Positions 44,316 to 53,148 of a stretch of 64,000 nt of DNA are shown piece by piece (positions within the stretch are counted from its first letter, which is position 1; every line of letters starts with the position of its first letter). The DNA lies in contig NZ_CP049258.1 of the NCBI RefSeq assembly GCF_011046735.1, positions 2,436,001 to 2,500,000 on the forward strand, written 5' to 3'. The position numbers and the translations under genes are program-made. Source of the stretch: Nordella sp. HKS 07 (lineage in GTDB: Bacteria > Pseudomonadota > Alphaproteobacteria > Rhizobiales > Aestuariivirgaceae). The notes under the pieces were generated by a model. The model worked only from the letters and a program-made list of their open reading frames with translations. It had not been told where the DNA came from and did not search any database.

Positions 44316-47300
44316 ATGGCGGCTAGACCATCTAAACCAGGACCGGCCGCGCAAGCGCGGTCGGGCAAGGCGGATTTGGCCTCCGCCGGCGAACGCCGGC
44401 AGGTCACCGCTTTGTGCTACGACCTCGTCCAGTCCACCGACCTCATGCGCCGCCTCGATCTCGAGGACTATCAGGACCTGATGACCGCCTTCCACGCCGC
44501 CGCGGCCGAGGCGGTCACCCGCAACCGCGGCGTCATCGCCGATACCTATGGCGATGGCGGCATGGCGATCTTCGCCTCGCCCACCGACCCCAAGGACACC
44601 GCTTCCCTCGCTGTCGAAGCCGGCCTCGCTTTCATCGAAGCCTGCCAGAAGCGCTCGGCCGGGCGCGGCGCCATCCCCCTCGAAGTGCGCATTGGCGTCG
44701 CCACCTCGATGGCCATCATCGCCCAGGCCCCGGCCGGCCAGGGCAGCCTCACGCCGGAAAGAGTCACCGGCGTCGCCCCGGCACTGGCCGCCAGGCTGCA
44801 GACGGTAGCGCGGCCCAACGCTGTCGTCGTCTCGCAGCTCACCCGCCAGCTGGCGGGGCGCTCCTTCTCCTTCCGCTTCCTCGGCAAGCAGACGCTGAAA
44901 GGCTTCGAGCCGGAAAGCGCCTGGCAGGCGCTGCGCCATAAAATCCAGCTCGACCGCTTCTTCGCCTTCGGCAAGCTCAGGGCCCGCATCGTCGGGCGCG
45001 ACCGCGAATTCGCGCAGTCGCTCGCCTGCTGGGAAAAAGCGCTGGCCGGCCACGGCAATGTCCTCCTCCTCGAAGGCGAGGCCGGCATCGGCAAGTCCCG
45101 CCTCCTGCATGAGATCCGCAAGGCCGCCCGCCCGACAAGGCGCCGCCTGCTCCTCTTCCAATGCGCGCCGGGCGGCGTGAATGAGACCTTGCATCCGCTG
45201 CTCCAGGCCTTGACCCAGAATGCCGGCCAGGCCGGGCGCCGCATCACGGCCGCCCGCGTCGAGGCGCTGTTTCGTCGCCAGGGCATCACCGACCGTGAGG
45301 TGACGGCCCTGTTCTCCTTTCTCTTAGGTGCTGAGGATGCCGGCGATCTGGGCCTCAAGGGCGCCTCGCCGGAAGCCATCCGCGAGAAGGTGATCGAGGC
45401 CGCCGAATACTGCCTCGCCAAGCTCGCCGCCGACGGCCCGCTCCTCATCGCCATCGAAGACGCCCATTGGATCGACCCGACATCATCGATGATCCTGGCG
45501 GCGCTGGCGCGGCGCGTGGCCAACCATCCCGTGCTGCTCATTGTCACCTCACGTAAATTCGATCCCCAGCTGCGCCCCGGTAATGGCGAGACCAGCCTCA
45601 TCGCGCTCACAGCGCTTGACCGCGAGGCGACGCGCCAGGCCTTGGAGCAGAGCTGGCCGGAAGCCGCACAACTCCTGCCCAAGGCGCTGCTTGAGCCCAT
45701 CCATGATCTCACCAACGGCAATCCGCTCTTCGTCGAGGAGCTCAGCCAGTGGATGAGCGAGAATCAGGGCACGGTGACCGAAACCCTGACCAGGAGCACC
45801 ACCATGGCGCGCGGTGCCGCGCTGGAGAGCATCCTGGCGGCCAGGCTCGCCAATCTCGGCCCCGCGGCGGATATCGCGCGTTATGCAGCGGTCGCCGGCC
45901 GCGATGTCGATTTCTCGCTGCTCTGCGGCGTCCTGCCGGACCTCGATACCGGCATCATCCTCGATTCGCTGAAGGCCTTGGGCGATGCCGGCATCCTGTT
46001 GCGCAACCGCATCCCCGGCTACCCGTCCTATTCCTTCCGCCATGCCTTGATCCAGGACACGATCTACAACAGCCTCCTGCGCAAGACGCGCCAGGCCGTG
46101 CATGGCCGCATCTTCCATCTCGTCACCGACAACCGCGATCTCGCCCCCTGGATCGGCTCCTCGGCGCTCGCCGACCATGCCGAGCGCGCCGGCTTCATCG
46201 ACGAGGCGATCGGCGCCTATGTCGAGGCCGGCAAGGAGAACTCCGCCCATTCGGCGCTGGCCGAGGCGAAGCAGCTGCTCGACCATGCTTTGGCGCTGGT
46301 GGACGCCGCCGAGCCTGAGGACCAGGACCGGCTCAAGCTCGCGGTCATCGCGGCGCTGTGTCCGGTGCTCACCGGCATCGAGGGCAAGAAGTCGCCGCGC
46401 GCCGCTGAGCTTTACGAGCAAGGCGTGGCGCTGGCGCGGCGCCAGCGGCCGGAGGATCAACCCAAGCTCTTCCCGGTTTATTGGGGCTGGTGGTTCACCG
46501 CACCCGATTTCACCGCCTGGCTCGGCCGCACCCGCGCCATCTTCGCCGATCTCAAGGATGTCGACGATGCCGAGGTCCAGCTGCAGACGCGCCATTGCGT
46601 CTGGGCCATCGATTTTAATGTCGGCCACCACGAGACCTGCATCGAGGCCGTTGATGCCGGCATGGCGATTTATGACGAAGGCCGGGGAGCGGAGAATTTC
46701 ACGCTGTTCGGCGGCCATGACGCCAAGGTCTGCGGCCTCGGCCAGCGCGGCTTGTCGCTGTGGATGACCGGGCAGGGCAGTGAAGCCGTGGACTCGGTGG
46801 AGCAATCGGTCGCCTGGGCTGAAAAGATCAGCCATCTCGGCAGCTTGGCGCATGCCTATGACATCGCCGCCATGCTGCATCGCTACCGGCGCGATTTCGA
46901 GGCGCTCGCCGTCATCATGGCGCGTATGCGCGAACTCGCCGAACGGCATGGCCTGCCGGCGCTCCTGGCGAAGACCATGATCTTCGACGGCTGGAGCCTC
47001 GGCGTCACCGCGGATCCGCGCGCCGGCCGCGTCATGATGGAAGAGGGGCTCGCCCTTCAGGCCAAGGTCGACACGCCCGAGGATCTACCCGTCTATAACG
47101 AGATGCTGGCCGAGGTGCTGGGCCTCGCCGGTGATGCCGAGGAAGGCTTGCGGCACGTCGCCGCCGCGGTCGCCGCGGTCGAGGAAAGCGGCCATACCTA
47201 CTGGCTGGCGCAACTGCATCACCGCCGCTTGCGGCTTCTGGCGCAGATCGGGGCGGCACCCGAACTCCTGATGGACGCCGCCGAGAGCGCCTTGCGCATC

Positions 47301-47480
47301 GCGCTCGAGCAGAAAGCCGTCACCTTGCTGATCAGCACCTATCGCACCGTCGTGGCCCTGGGCTTCTCGCAGGAGCTTCTGGAACGCTACCGCCCGCATG
47401 TCCACGAGGCGGAAAAGATGGTGGAGCCGGACAGCATTCTCTTCGCCCATCCCGAACCACCGCCCGATGCATCGAGGTGA
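44316..47480 (+). CDS. Class III nucleotide cyclase-AAA ATPase-TPR signalling protein
   Basis: About 1054 residues from ATG 44316; an open extension to 43929 is rejected because it has the character of intergenic repeat sequence. N-terminal cyclase domain (~25-210): L-C-Y-D-L-V-Q-S-T-D-L with a metal Asp and Y-G-D-G-G-M-A-I-F with the second, as in active class III cyclases. ATPase domain (~235-560): Walker A L-E-G-E-A-G-I-G-K-S-R-L, Walker B L-L-I-A-I-E-D-A-H-W-I-D. The rest is helical, TPR-like. Such proteins couple cyclic nucleotide synthesis or signal-gated assembly to regulation. The next gene starts inside its last codons, linking it to the YcaO-TfuA block. Confidence 0.85.
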   Translation: MAARPSKPGPAAQARSGKADLASAGERRQVTALCYDLVQSTDLMRRLDLEDYQDLMTAFHAAAAEAVTRNRGVIADTYGDGGMAIFASPTDPKDTASLAVEAGLAFIEACQKRSAGRGAIPLEVRIGVATSMAIIAQAPAGQGSLTPERVTGVAPALAARLQTVARPNAVVVSQLTRQLAGRSFSFRFLGKQTLKGFEPESAWQALRHKIQLDRFFAFGKLRARIVGRDREFAQSLACWEKALAGHGNVLLLEGEAGIGKSRLLHEIRKAARPTRRRLLLFQCAPGGVNETLHPLLQALTQNAGQAGRRITAARVEALFRRQGITDREVTALFSFLLGAEDAGDLGLKGASPEAIREKVIEAAEYCLAKLAADGPLLIAIEDAHWIDPTSSMILAALARRVANHPVLLIVTSRKFDPQLRPGNGETSLIALTALDREATRQALEQSWPEAAQLLPKALLEPIHDLTNGNPLFVEELSQWMSENQGTVTETLTRSTTMARGAALESILAARLANLGPAADIARYAAVAGRDVDFSLLCGVLPDLDTGIILDSLKALGDAGILLRNRIPGYPSYSFRHALIQDTIYNSLLRKTRQAVHGRIFHLVTDNRDLAPWIGSSALADHAERAGFIDEAIGAYVEAGKENSAHSALAEAKQLLDHALALVDAAEPEDQDRLKLAVIAALCPVLTGIEGKKSPRAAELYEQGVALARRQRPEDQPKLFPVYWGWWFTAPDFTAWLGRTRAIFADLKDVDDAEVQLQTRHCVWAIDFNVGHHETCIEAVDAGMAIYDEGRGAENFTLFGGHDAKVCGLGQRGLSLWMTGQGSEAVDSVEQSVAWAEKISHLGSLAHAYDIAAMLHRYRRDFEALAVIMARMRELAERHGLPALLAKTMIFDGWSLGVTADPRAGRVMMEEGLALQAKVDTPEDLPVYNEMLAEVLGLAGDAEEGLRHVAAAVAAVEESGHTYWLAQLHHRRLRLLAQIGAAPELLMDAAESALRIALEQKAVTLLISTYRTVVALGFSQELLERYRPHVHEAEKMVEPDSILFAHPEPPPDASR

Positions 47481-48606
47481 CCGCGACGGCCGCATCGGGC
47501 CTGCGGCGCCGGAGTTATTGCGCAGCCTTCTGCAGCGCCTCGGAGACTTGGGAATCACGCGGCTCGGCGACATCACCGGCCTCGACCGCATCGGCATTCC
47601 CGTCATGCAGGCGGCGCGGCCGCTGTCGCTGTCCAATTCCGTGAGCCAGGGCAAGGGCGCCACGGTGGAAGTCGCCGCCCTTTCGGCCATTCTCGAAGCG
47701 GCGGAATGTTTCTTCGCCGAACGCGTCGCGCATTTCACGGCGACGACCGCCGCGGCGGAGGCTCTCGCCGTCGCTCCCGCCACATTCGCGCGCCATCTGA
47801 CGGAAGACTGCCCGCCATCCTGGCAAGGCCAGAACATCGCCTGGGTCGACGCCGAGGACCTGGTCTCCTCTTCGAAGGCGTACATTCCGATGGGCCTCGT
47901 CCACACCGCCTATGTCCACCCGCCCGACCGGCAGGATGCCTGGTTCAAGGCCTCAACCAGCGGCCTTGCGGTGGCGGGCACACGTCACGACGCGGTGCTG
48001 CATGGCCTGCTCGAATGTTTCGAGCGCGACGCGCTGTCACGCGCGCAAGCGACCCACGGCTTCTTCCAGCGCCGCCGTATCGATCCCGCCACCATCGCGG
48101 ACCGGGATCTCAACGATCTTTTGGAGAAGGTGGAGGGCGCCGGCCTTCTGGCCGGGCTCTGGCAGGCTGAAGCATTTGGCGGCGTCCCGGTCATCTGGTG
48201 CCATCTGCTCGAAGCGGATTCGCAGAGCGGCACGCTCATTCCCTTTCCCGCCGAAGGCTCCGCCGCCGGCCTCGATCCAGCCAGGGCGGCCTGCCGCGCC
48301 ATCAGGGAAGCGGCGCAGGCGCGCCTTGCCGCGATATCGGGGGCGCGCGAGGACATCACGCGGCTTTCCTATCCGCGCTATCCCGACTGGGACATGATCG
48401 AGGCGCATCGCCGGTTGCTGCGCGACGGCCCGCGCCCGATGCGCTTCGAGTCCCTCTTCACCGGGACAGGGGAGGACTGGCTCGCCCGTCTCCTGGAGCT
48501 GGGACTTTCATCCATCCTCGTCGTCGATCTCGAGACCGCGCCCTTTGCCGATCTCGCGGCCGTCAAGGTTCTCGTTCCCGATCTCGCCCCTTTGGACGAG
48601 GCGTGA
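47467..48606 (+). CDS. YcaO-family ATP-dependent cyclodehydratase/thioamidation protein
   Basis: 379 residues from ATG 47467, overlapping the cyclase gene by 14 bases. YcaO marks: S-N-S-V-S-Q-G-K-G-A-T-V-E-V-A-A-L-S-A-I-L-E-A-A-E near ~58-80, and G-L-L-E-C-F-E-R-D-A-L-S near ~180, which form the ATP/Mg site, followed by G-V-P-V-I-W-C. YcaO enzymes activate peptide backbone amides with ATP, forming azolines or, together with TfuA, thioamides. The TfuA gene follows 4 bases later, so backbone thioamidation is the expected chemistry. The C-terminus lacks the proline-rich end of azoline-forming TOMM YcaOs, which agrees. Confidence 0.88.
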   Translation: MHRGDRDGRIGPAAPELLRSLLQRLGDLGITRLGDITGLDRIGIPVMQAARPLSLSNSVSQGKGATVEVAALSAILEAAECFFAERVAHFTATTAAAEALAVAPATFARHLTEDCPPSWQGQNIAWVDAEDLVSSSKAYIPMGLVHTAYVHPPDRQDAWFKASTSGLAVAGTRHDAVLHGLLECFERDALSRAQATHGFFQRRRIDPATIADRDLNDLLEKVEGAGLLAGLWQAEAFGGVPVIWCHLLEADSQSGTLIPFPAEGSAAGLDPARAACRAIREAAQARLAAISGAREDITRLSYPRYPDWDMIEAHRRLLRDGPRPMRFESLFTGTGEDWLARLLELGLSSILVVDLETAPFADLAAVKVLVPDLAPLDEA

Positions 48607-48610
48607 TCGC

Positions 48611-49366
48611 ATGACAGCGCCGTTGCCGGTCGTCTTTCTAGGTCCGACGCTTTCGGTGGCGGAGGCAAGTAATATCGCCGATGCCGTCTATCTTCCACCC
48701 GCCACGCAAGGCGCGATCTTGACCGCGGTGCGCCGCCACGATGCCAGCGCCATCCTGATCATCGACGGTGTGTTCCAGTCCGAACCGGCCGTCCGGCACA
48801 AGGAAATCCTGTGGGCGCTCGACCGGGGCATCGCGGTTCTGGGGGCCGCGAGCATGGGCGCGCTCAGGGCGGCCGAGCTCGATCGCTTCGGCATGGTCGG
48901 TGTCGGCCTCATCTATCGCTGGTACCGGCGCTGGCCGGGCGCCCCCGATGATGCTGTTGCGGTAGTGCACACGCCACCGGAGCTCGGAGCCCAGGCGCTC
49001 ACCGTCGCTCTGATCGACCTTCTGATGACGATCAGGCGCGGCAGCCGGTTGGGGGTCATCGACGCCGGCCAGCGATCCCTGCTGGAGAAGCAGGCGCGCG
49101 CGCTCAATTTCCGCGACCGCACCTTGGCCAATGTCGCCGCCGCGGGCCGGCTCGAGGCGGGCCGGCTGGCGGCCTGTCTTGTCGAACAGAAGAAACAGGA
49201 CGCCGTCGCGGCACTGCGCCATCTCGGCAAGGTCAACCCGCCGCCGCGCCGGAACAAGTTCGTGTGGACGACCAATTTCGTGCGCGACCTCGAGCATGCG
49301 AAAATCCCGCTGCCGGACGATGCCACATTCCCAACCGACTTTCCCCATGGTAGGTTTGTGCCATGA
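48611..49366 (+). CDS. TfuA-like protein, YcaO partner
   Basis: 251 residues from ATG 48611. It shows the TfuA core P-V-V-F-L-G-P-T-L near the start, I-I-D-G-V-F-Q-S-E-P-A-V-R-H-K-E-I-L-W-A-L and G-A-A-S-M-G-A-L-R-A-A-E-L, the family's hallmark. TfuA (named from the trifolitoxin cluster of Rhizobium) works with YcaO to install thioamides, in methanogen methyl-CoM reductase and in peptides such as thiovarsolins; it is thought to recruit or deliver sulfur. Overlaps the metallopeptidase start by 4 bases. Confidence 0.9.
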   Translation: MTAPLPVVFLGPTLSVAEASNIADAVYLPPATQGAILTAVRRHDASAILIIDGVFQSEPAVRHKEILWALDRGIAVLGAASMGALRAAELDRFGMVGVGLIYRWYRRWPGAPDDAVAVVHTPPELGAQALTVALIDLLMTIRRGSRLGVIDAGQRSLLEKQARALNFRDRTLANVAAAGRLEAGRLAACLVEQKKQDAVAALRHLGKVNPPPRRNKFVWTTNFVRDLEHAKIPLPDDATFPTDFPHGRFVP

Positions 49367-50562
49367 GGCGCCAGAACGGAGATTTGTCGGTCACCGAAGA
49401 GGATGGGGCGTCCTCCGGGCTCGGCTGCCGTTTCCTCCTTTATCCGCAAGCCCCCTATCTGTCGGGTTATGACAAGCCCGAGCCGGTCTGGATCTCGACG
49501 CCGCCCGACCGGCTGCAACCCGGCCCCGCCAACCGGCGCATGTATGTGCGCGACCCGCTCCTGGAGAAGGAGCCTTACGAATTTCCCTATCTTCCCCCTT
49601 TTGTTGGCGCGACGCATCCGCCGGCCGAGGCCGGGCCCGACGGCCATTTCGATCAGCTTCAGCCCGGCAGCCGGCAATTCATCGCGGCGCATGCCTTCGC
49701 CTCGGCGCAGCGCGTCCTCGATATCTTCGAGAGTTTTCTCGGCCGCGAGATCTCGTGGTATTTCGCCGACACCTATGAGCGGCTCGAGATCATCCCCTGG
49801 GTCGAATGGCGCAACGCCCAGTCGGGCTTCGGCTTCCTCGAGCTCGGCGTCGACCGCGACGGCAATGGCGAGGCTTCGCCCTTCGCCCTCAATTTCGATG
49901 TCATCGCCCATGAGGTCGGCCACGCCATCCTGTTCTCGCTTTACGGCGTGGCGGAGAGCGGCTTCGGCGATGGCGATTTCGGCGCCTTCCACGAGGCCAA
50001 TGCCGATCTGATCTCGCTCATCTCCTTCATGCATTTCGATTCCGGCCTGGACCGTCTGCTGCGCCATTGCCAGGGCAATCTTCTCGTCCTCAACGAGCTC
50101 AACCGCATCGCCGAGCTGACCGGCGACCGCCAGATCCGTCTCGCCAGCAATGCCCGTCGCCTGAGCGAGGTGACGGGCGAGATCCATGACCGCTCGCGGC
50201 CCTTCACCGGCGCCGTCTTCGACACCATCGTCGACGGCTTCCACTGGCGCCTTGCCGAACGCGGCCTCGCCGACGAGGCGCTGGTCGAGATCGACATCCG
50301 CGAGGTCGACGCAGCCCAGATGCGGTCCATCTCGCAATTCACCGCCGAGGCCTTCCGGGCCAGGCCCTATCTGTTCAAGACGGCGCTCATCGAAGCGCGT
50401 GACGAGGTGGCGCTGGCTTTGGCACAGACCTGGCCGCGCCTCGACCCGAACGCGCTCAGCTTCATGGGGGCCGCCGACATTCTATGCGATCGCGGCGCCG
50501 CGCAATCGGCGGCGCTGGCTCAGCGCTTCGAGACCAATTTCCGCTGGCGAGAGATTTTGTGA
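49363..50562 (+). CDS. Gluzincin-type zinc metallopeptidase
   Basis: 399 residues, ATGA-coupled to tfuA. H-E-V-G-H (183-187) and E-A-N-A-D (211-215) reproduce the thermolysin-clan zinc site: two His ligands, catalytic Glu, third ligand Glu in E-x-x-x-D. There is no signal peptide, so it acts in the cytoplasm. The N-terminal ~100 residues (rich in Pro, with R-M-Y-V-R-D-P-L) and the helical C-terminus have no named domain that I recognise. Gene order suggests that it processes the YcaO/TfuA product, as leader-cutting proteases do in RiPP pathways; this is inference. Confidence 0.8.
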   Translation: MRRQNGDLSVTEEDGASSGLGCRFLLYPQAPYLSGYDKPEPVWISTPPDRLQPGPANRRMYVRDPLLEKEPYEFPYLPPFVGATHPPAEAGPDGHFDQLQPGSRQFIAAHAFASAQRVLDIFESFLGREISWYFADTYERLEIIPWVEWRNAQSGFGFLELGVDRDGNGEASPFALNFDVIAHEVGHAILFSLYGVAESGFGDGDFGAFHEANADLISLISFMHFDSGLDRLLRHCQGNLLVLNELNRIAELTGDRQIRLASNARRLSEVTGEIHDRSRPFTGAVFDTIVDGFHWRLAERGLADEALVEIDIREVDAAQMRSISQFTAEAFRARPYLFKTALIEARDEVALALAQTWPRLDPNALSFMGAADILCDRGAAQSAALAQRFETNFRWREIL

Positions 50563-50584
50563 GGGCAGTTTCAGGGAGAAGGCC

Positions 50585-51301
50585 ATGAGTGACGACTATC
50601 ACAGACCGACCTATACTTCGGCGAATGCCACGAACGAGCCGACCAATGCCGACGGCCACTATAACCCGACGCAGGTCCGCCTCTACGGCATTCCCGGCAA
50701 GCCGGGGCTTGTCTTCAGTGGACCGAAGGCGGCCATTTCGTCTTTCGACGGCGCGGCGAATATCCGTATTGATCTCAGCGAGCCCGACAAAGCCAGGCAG
50801 GACATCGATCATGTGATCGAGGTCCTGAAGGCCTTGCGGAAGGATCCGAAACGCCAGACCCTCGAAGCCCGCGCGGCGTGGCCCGGACCGATCGTCATCC
50901 CGGTCGGCAGTACCTACCAGCTGGGATTGACCATGAAGCTGTTCGGCACCGTCTATCTGGGCTCCGAATCGAAGGGTGAGAGCACGCTCTCCTCCGGCAT
51001 CATGTTCGGCTATGCCTATGAAGGGCATACTTATGAATTCCCCAAGCCGAAGATCATGCTCGTGCCGTCACAGCCGCTGGTCGGCCGCATCCCCGATGAC
51101 GATTCGGGCTATGACGCCAAATATGACGAAGGCTATCGCGTCTGGCTGGTCGACAAGCTCGATCAATGCGTCGAGGTCGAGATCAACCAGGGCTTCGTCG
51201 ACGAGATCGTGCTTGAAGCGAACATGCCCGGCAAACGCTCGCCGACCGCCTATCGGGCGGCGATGTCGCTCTCTCATCGCGGCGGCAGGCTTTCCGAATA
51301 G
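50585..51301 (+). CDS. Unrecognised 238-residue protein in the YcaO-TfuA operon
   Basis: ATG 50585 follows AGGGAGAAGG, 22 bases after the peptidase stop. The first ~30 residues are Asn/Thr/Tyr-rich (Y-T-S-A-N-A-T-N-E-P-T-N-A-D-G-H-Y-N-P-T-Q) and probably flexible; the rest alternates short strands (L-Y-G-I-P-G-K-P-G-L-V-F, W-P-G-P-I-V-I-P-V-G-S-T-Y) with one helix, and contains only one Cys. No signal peptide or membrane segment. It may be the protein that the YcaO-TfuA pair modifies, or a scaffold; I do not recognise a family. Its end overlaps the convergent GNAT gene by 28 bases. Confidence 0.7.
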   Translation: MSDDYHRPTYTSANATNEPTNADGHYNPTQVRLYGIPGKPGLVFSGPKAAISSFDGAANIRIDLSEPDKARQDIDHVIEVLKALRKDPKRQTLEARAAWPGPIVIPVGSTYQLGLTMKLFGTVYLGSESKGESTLSSGIMFGYAYEGHTYEFPKPKIMLVPSQPLVGRIPDDDSGYDAKYDEGYRVWLVDKLDQCVEVEINQGFVDEIVLEANMPGKRSPTAYRAAMSLSHRGGRLSE

Positions 51302-51813
51302 AGCAGGCTGGATTTCATCTCGATGGCCGGGAGCGTCACGTCCGCGGTCAGCTGCAGGCTCATCTCCCGGCTGCGGGCGAAGCCGAGCGCCCGGTAGAAG
51401 CCTTCGGCATTCAGGCTCGCATGGCACTCGAATGCCGTCATCCCGGCGGCGCGAGCGGCGTCTTCGCACCATGCGTAAAGCCGGCGCCCCAGTCCGTGCC
51501 GGACTCTCTCGGGATGGACAGCGAAATGCCTTATATGGGCGAGGCCCGGCATCACCTCGTGTGAGCCGGGCCGATCGACGCTCCAGCCGCCACAGGCGAC
51601 GAGCCGGCCTGTTTCCTCCTCGATCACCGCATAACGCCCCGACGCGAGAAGGGTGAGATTGGCCTTCGTGATCGAGGGCAGAGCTCGCACCAGAAGGTCG
51701 GCCGGATAGGCCTCCGCCATCAGCGCCGCGTAGGAGAGGCCCAGCAATTCGCTCACTTTCGCCCGGTCTTCCGGTGTCGCCACCCGCAACTGGTCCATGC
51801 CGCATCTGAGCAT
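51274..51813 (-). CDS. GNAT-type acetyltransferase
   Basis: About 179 residues from ATG 51813 (an ATG at 51798 is equally possible; no strong ribosome-binding site decides). The acetyl-CoA site H-I-R-H-F-A-V-H-P-E-R-V-R-H-G-L-G-R-R-L is typical, with C-H-A-S-L-N-A-E-G-F-Y-R-A-L-G-F as the closing part. The frame stays open much further upstream through an intergenic repeat, which is not coding. Substrate unknown. Confidence 0.83.
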   Translation of the reverse strand: MLRCGMDQLRVATPEDRAKVSELLGLSYAALMAEAYPADLLVRALPSITKANLTLLASGRYAVIEEETGRLVACGGWSVDRPGSHEVMPGLAHIRHFAVHPERVRHGLGRRLYAWCEDAARAAGMTAFECHASLNAEGFYRALGFARSREMSLQLTADVTLPAIEMKSSLLYSESLPPR

Positions 51814-51829
51814 GCCAATGCGCCGGCCG

Positions 51830-51930
51830 CCAGCTTTCCCCTTCGCCTGTTGCGAAGCAATGGGAGAAGGTGGCCGAAGGCCGGATGAGGGCTCTTTATC
51901 GGAGGGGAGAGGAGGGAGAATTGGAGAGGC
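51830..51930. repeat. Intergenic repeat-type sequence
   Basis: CAGCTTTCCCCTTCGCCTGTTGCGAAGCAATGGGAGAAGG followed by GGCCGAAGGCCGGATGAGGG and GGAGGGGAGAGGAGGG. CTTCGC/GCGAAG and CCTTCGGCC-like arms are the hallmarks of the GGATGAGGG-type dispersed repeats of alphaproteobacteria. It occupies most of the gap between the GNAT and acyltransferase genes. Confidence 0.5.
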
Positions 51931-52060
51931 AACTCCCGGTTGGAAAACTGCGCATGCGATAGTCCAACCACCAGCAGGGGCATTGGTTAAGGCCCTTCGG
52001 CATAGACTTTGCGAGGACAGGGCAAAGTCCGTGCCGCGGTGGCACAGGGAGAGAGGCGAC

Positions 52061-53125
52061 ATGTTGACGGGGGCTACTTCATCGGCGGCAACGCGGATCG
52101 ACTGGGTCGATTACGCCAAGGGCATCTGTATCATTCTGGTCGTCATGATGCATTCGACGCTCGGCGTCGAAAAGGCGGCCGGCGAGCTGTCATGGCTCAA
52201 CGGCTTCATCGAATGGGCGAGGCCCTTCCGCATGCCGGACTTCTTCCTGATTTCGGGCCTGTTTCTCGCCGCCCGCATCGACCGCCCCTGGCGCACCTAT
52301 CTCGACACCAAGCTGTTGCACTTCGCCTATTTCTACATCCTGTGGATGACCATCCAATACGGCATGAAGAGCTGGGGCATCATCCAGGCGGAGGGACCGC
52401 TCGCCGCCCTTCAGGCCTATGGCCTGGGCTTCGTCCAACCCTTCGGCACCTTGTGGTTCATCTATCTGCTCGCCATCTTCTTCGTCGCCGCCAAGGCCCT
52501 GCGCCGCTTTCCCCCGCTTCTCGTCTTCGCGGTGGCCGCTGTGCTCGAAATGGCGCCGATCGAGACCGGCTGGCTCGTTATCGACGAATTCGCCGGCCGC
52601 TTCGTCTATTTCTTCGCCGGCTACTGGCTGGCGCCGCACATCTTCGCTTTCGCCCGCGAGGTCGGCGGCCTCAACCCGCTCGCCATCCTGGCCGGCCTCC
52701 TCGCCTGGGGCGCCATCAATGGCATATTGGTGGTTAGGGGCTGGTCGCATCTGCCGGGCATCGGCCTCGCCTTGGGCTTCATCGGCGCCAGCGCCGTCAT
52801 CTCGGCGAGCGTTCTCCTGGCGCGCGTCAAGCTCGCCGGCGTCATCCGCTATTGCGGCCAGCAATCCATCGTCATCTATCTCGCCTTCTTCATGTTCATG
52901 GCCGCCACCCGCACCGTGCTGCTCAAGACCGGCCTCGTCGACGATCTGGCCCTCGTCTCGCTCATCGTCACCCTGGCGGGCGTCGCGGGGCCGGTGCTCC
53001 TCTATCTCGCGGTGCGCAAGACACCTCTGAGCTTCCTCTTCATCCGCCCGCAATGGGCGCGCCTGCCTGCGACCCTGCGTAAGTCAGAACTTGTCAGCAG
53101 TCAGCCGGGAAGACTGGAAGCGTAA
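52061..53125 (+). CDS. Acyltransferase family membrane protein
   Basis: 354 residues from ATG 52061, which follows AGGGAGAGAG. About ten membrane spans with the acyltransferase 3/OpgC-like start R-I-D-W-V-D-Y-A-K-G-I-C-I-I-L-V-V-M-M-H-S-T-L-G and R-M-P-D-F-F-L-I-S-G-L-F-L. Such proteins move acyl groups onto periplasmic sugars, glucans or polysaccharides. The His in V-V-M-M-H-S and Arg-Asp early on are the expected catalytic-site residues. Substrate unknown. Confidence 0.83.
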   Translation: MLTGATSSAATRIDWVDYAKGICIILVVMMHSTLGVEKAAGELSWLNGFIEWARPFRMPDFFLISGLFLAARIDRPWRTYLDTKLLHFAYFYILWMTIQYGMKSWGIIQAEGPLAALQAYGLGFVQPFGTLWFIYLLAIFFVAAKALRRFPPLLVFAVAAVLEMAPIETGWLVIDEFAGRFVYFFAGYWLAPHIFAFAREVGGLNPLAILAGLLAWGAINGILVVRGWSHLPGIGLALGFIGASAVISASVLLARVKLAGVIRYCGQQSIVIYLAFFMFMAATRTVLLKTGLVDDLALVSLIVTLAGVAGPVLLYLAVRKTPLSFLFIRPQWARLPATLRKSELVSSQPGRLEA

Positions 53126-53148
53126 GAGAGAGGGTGGCATTATGGGGC

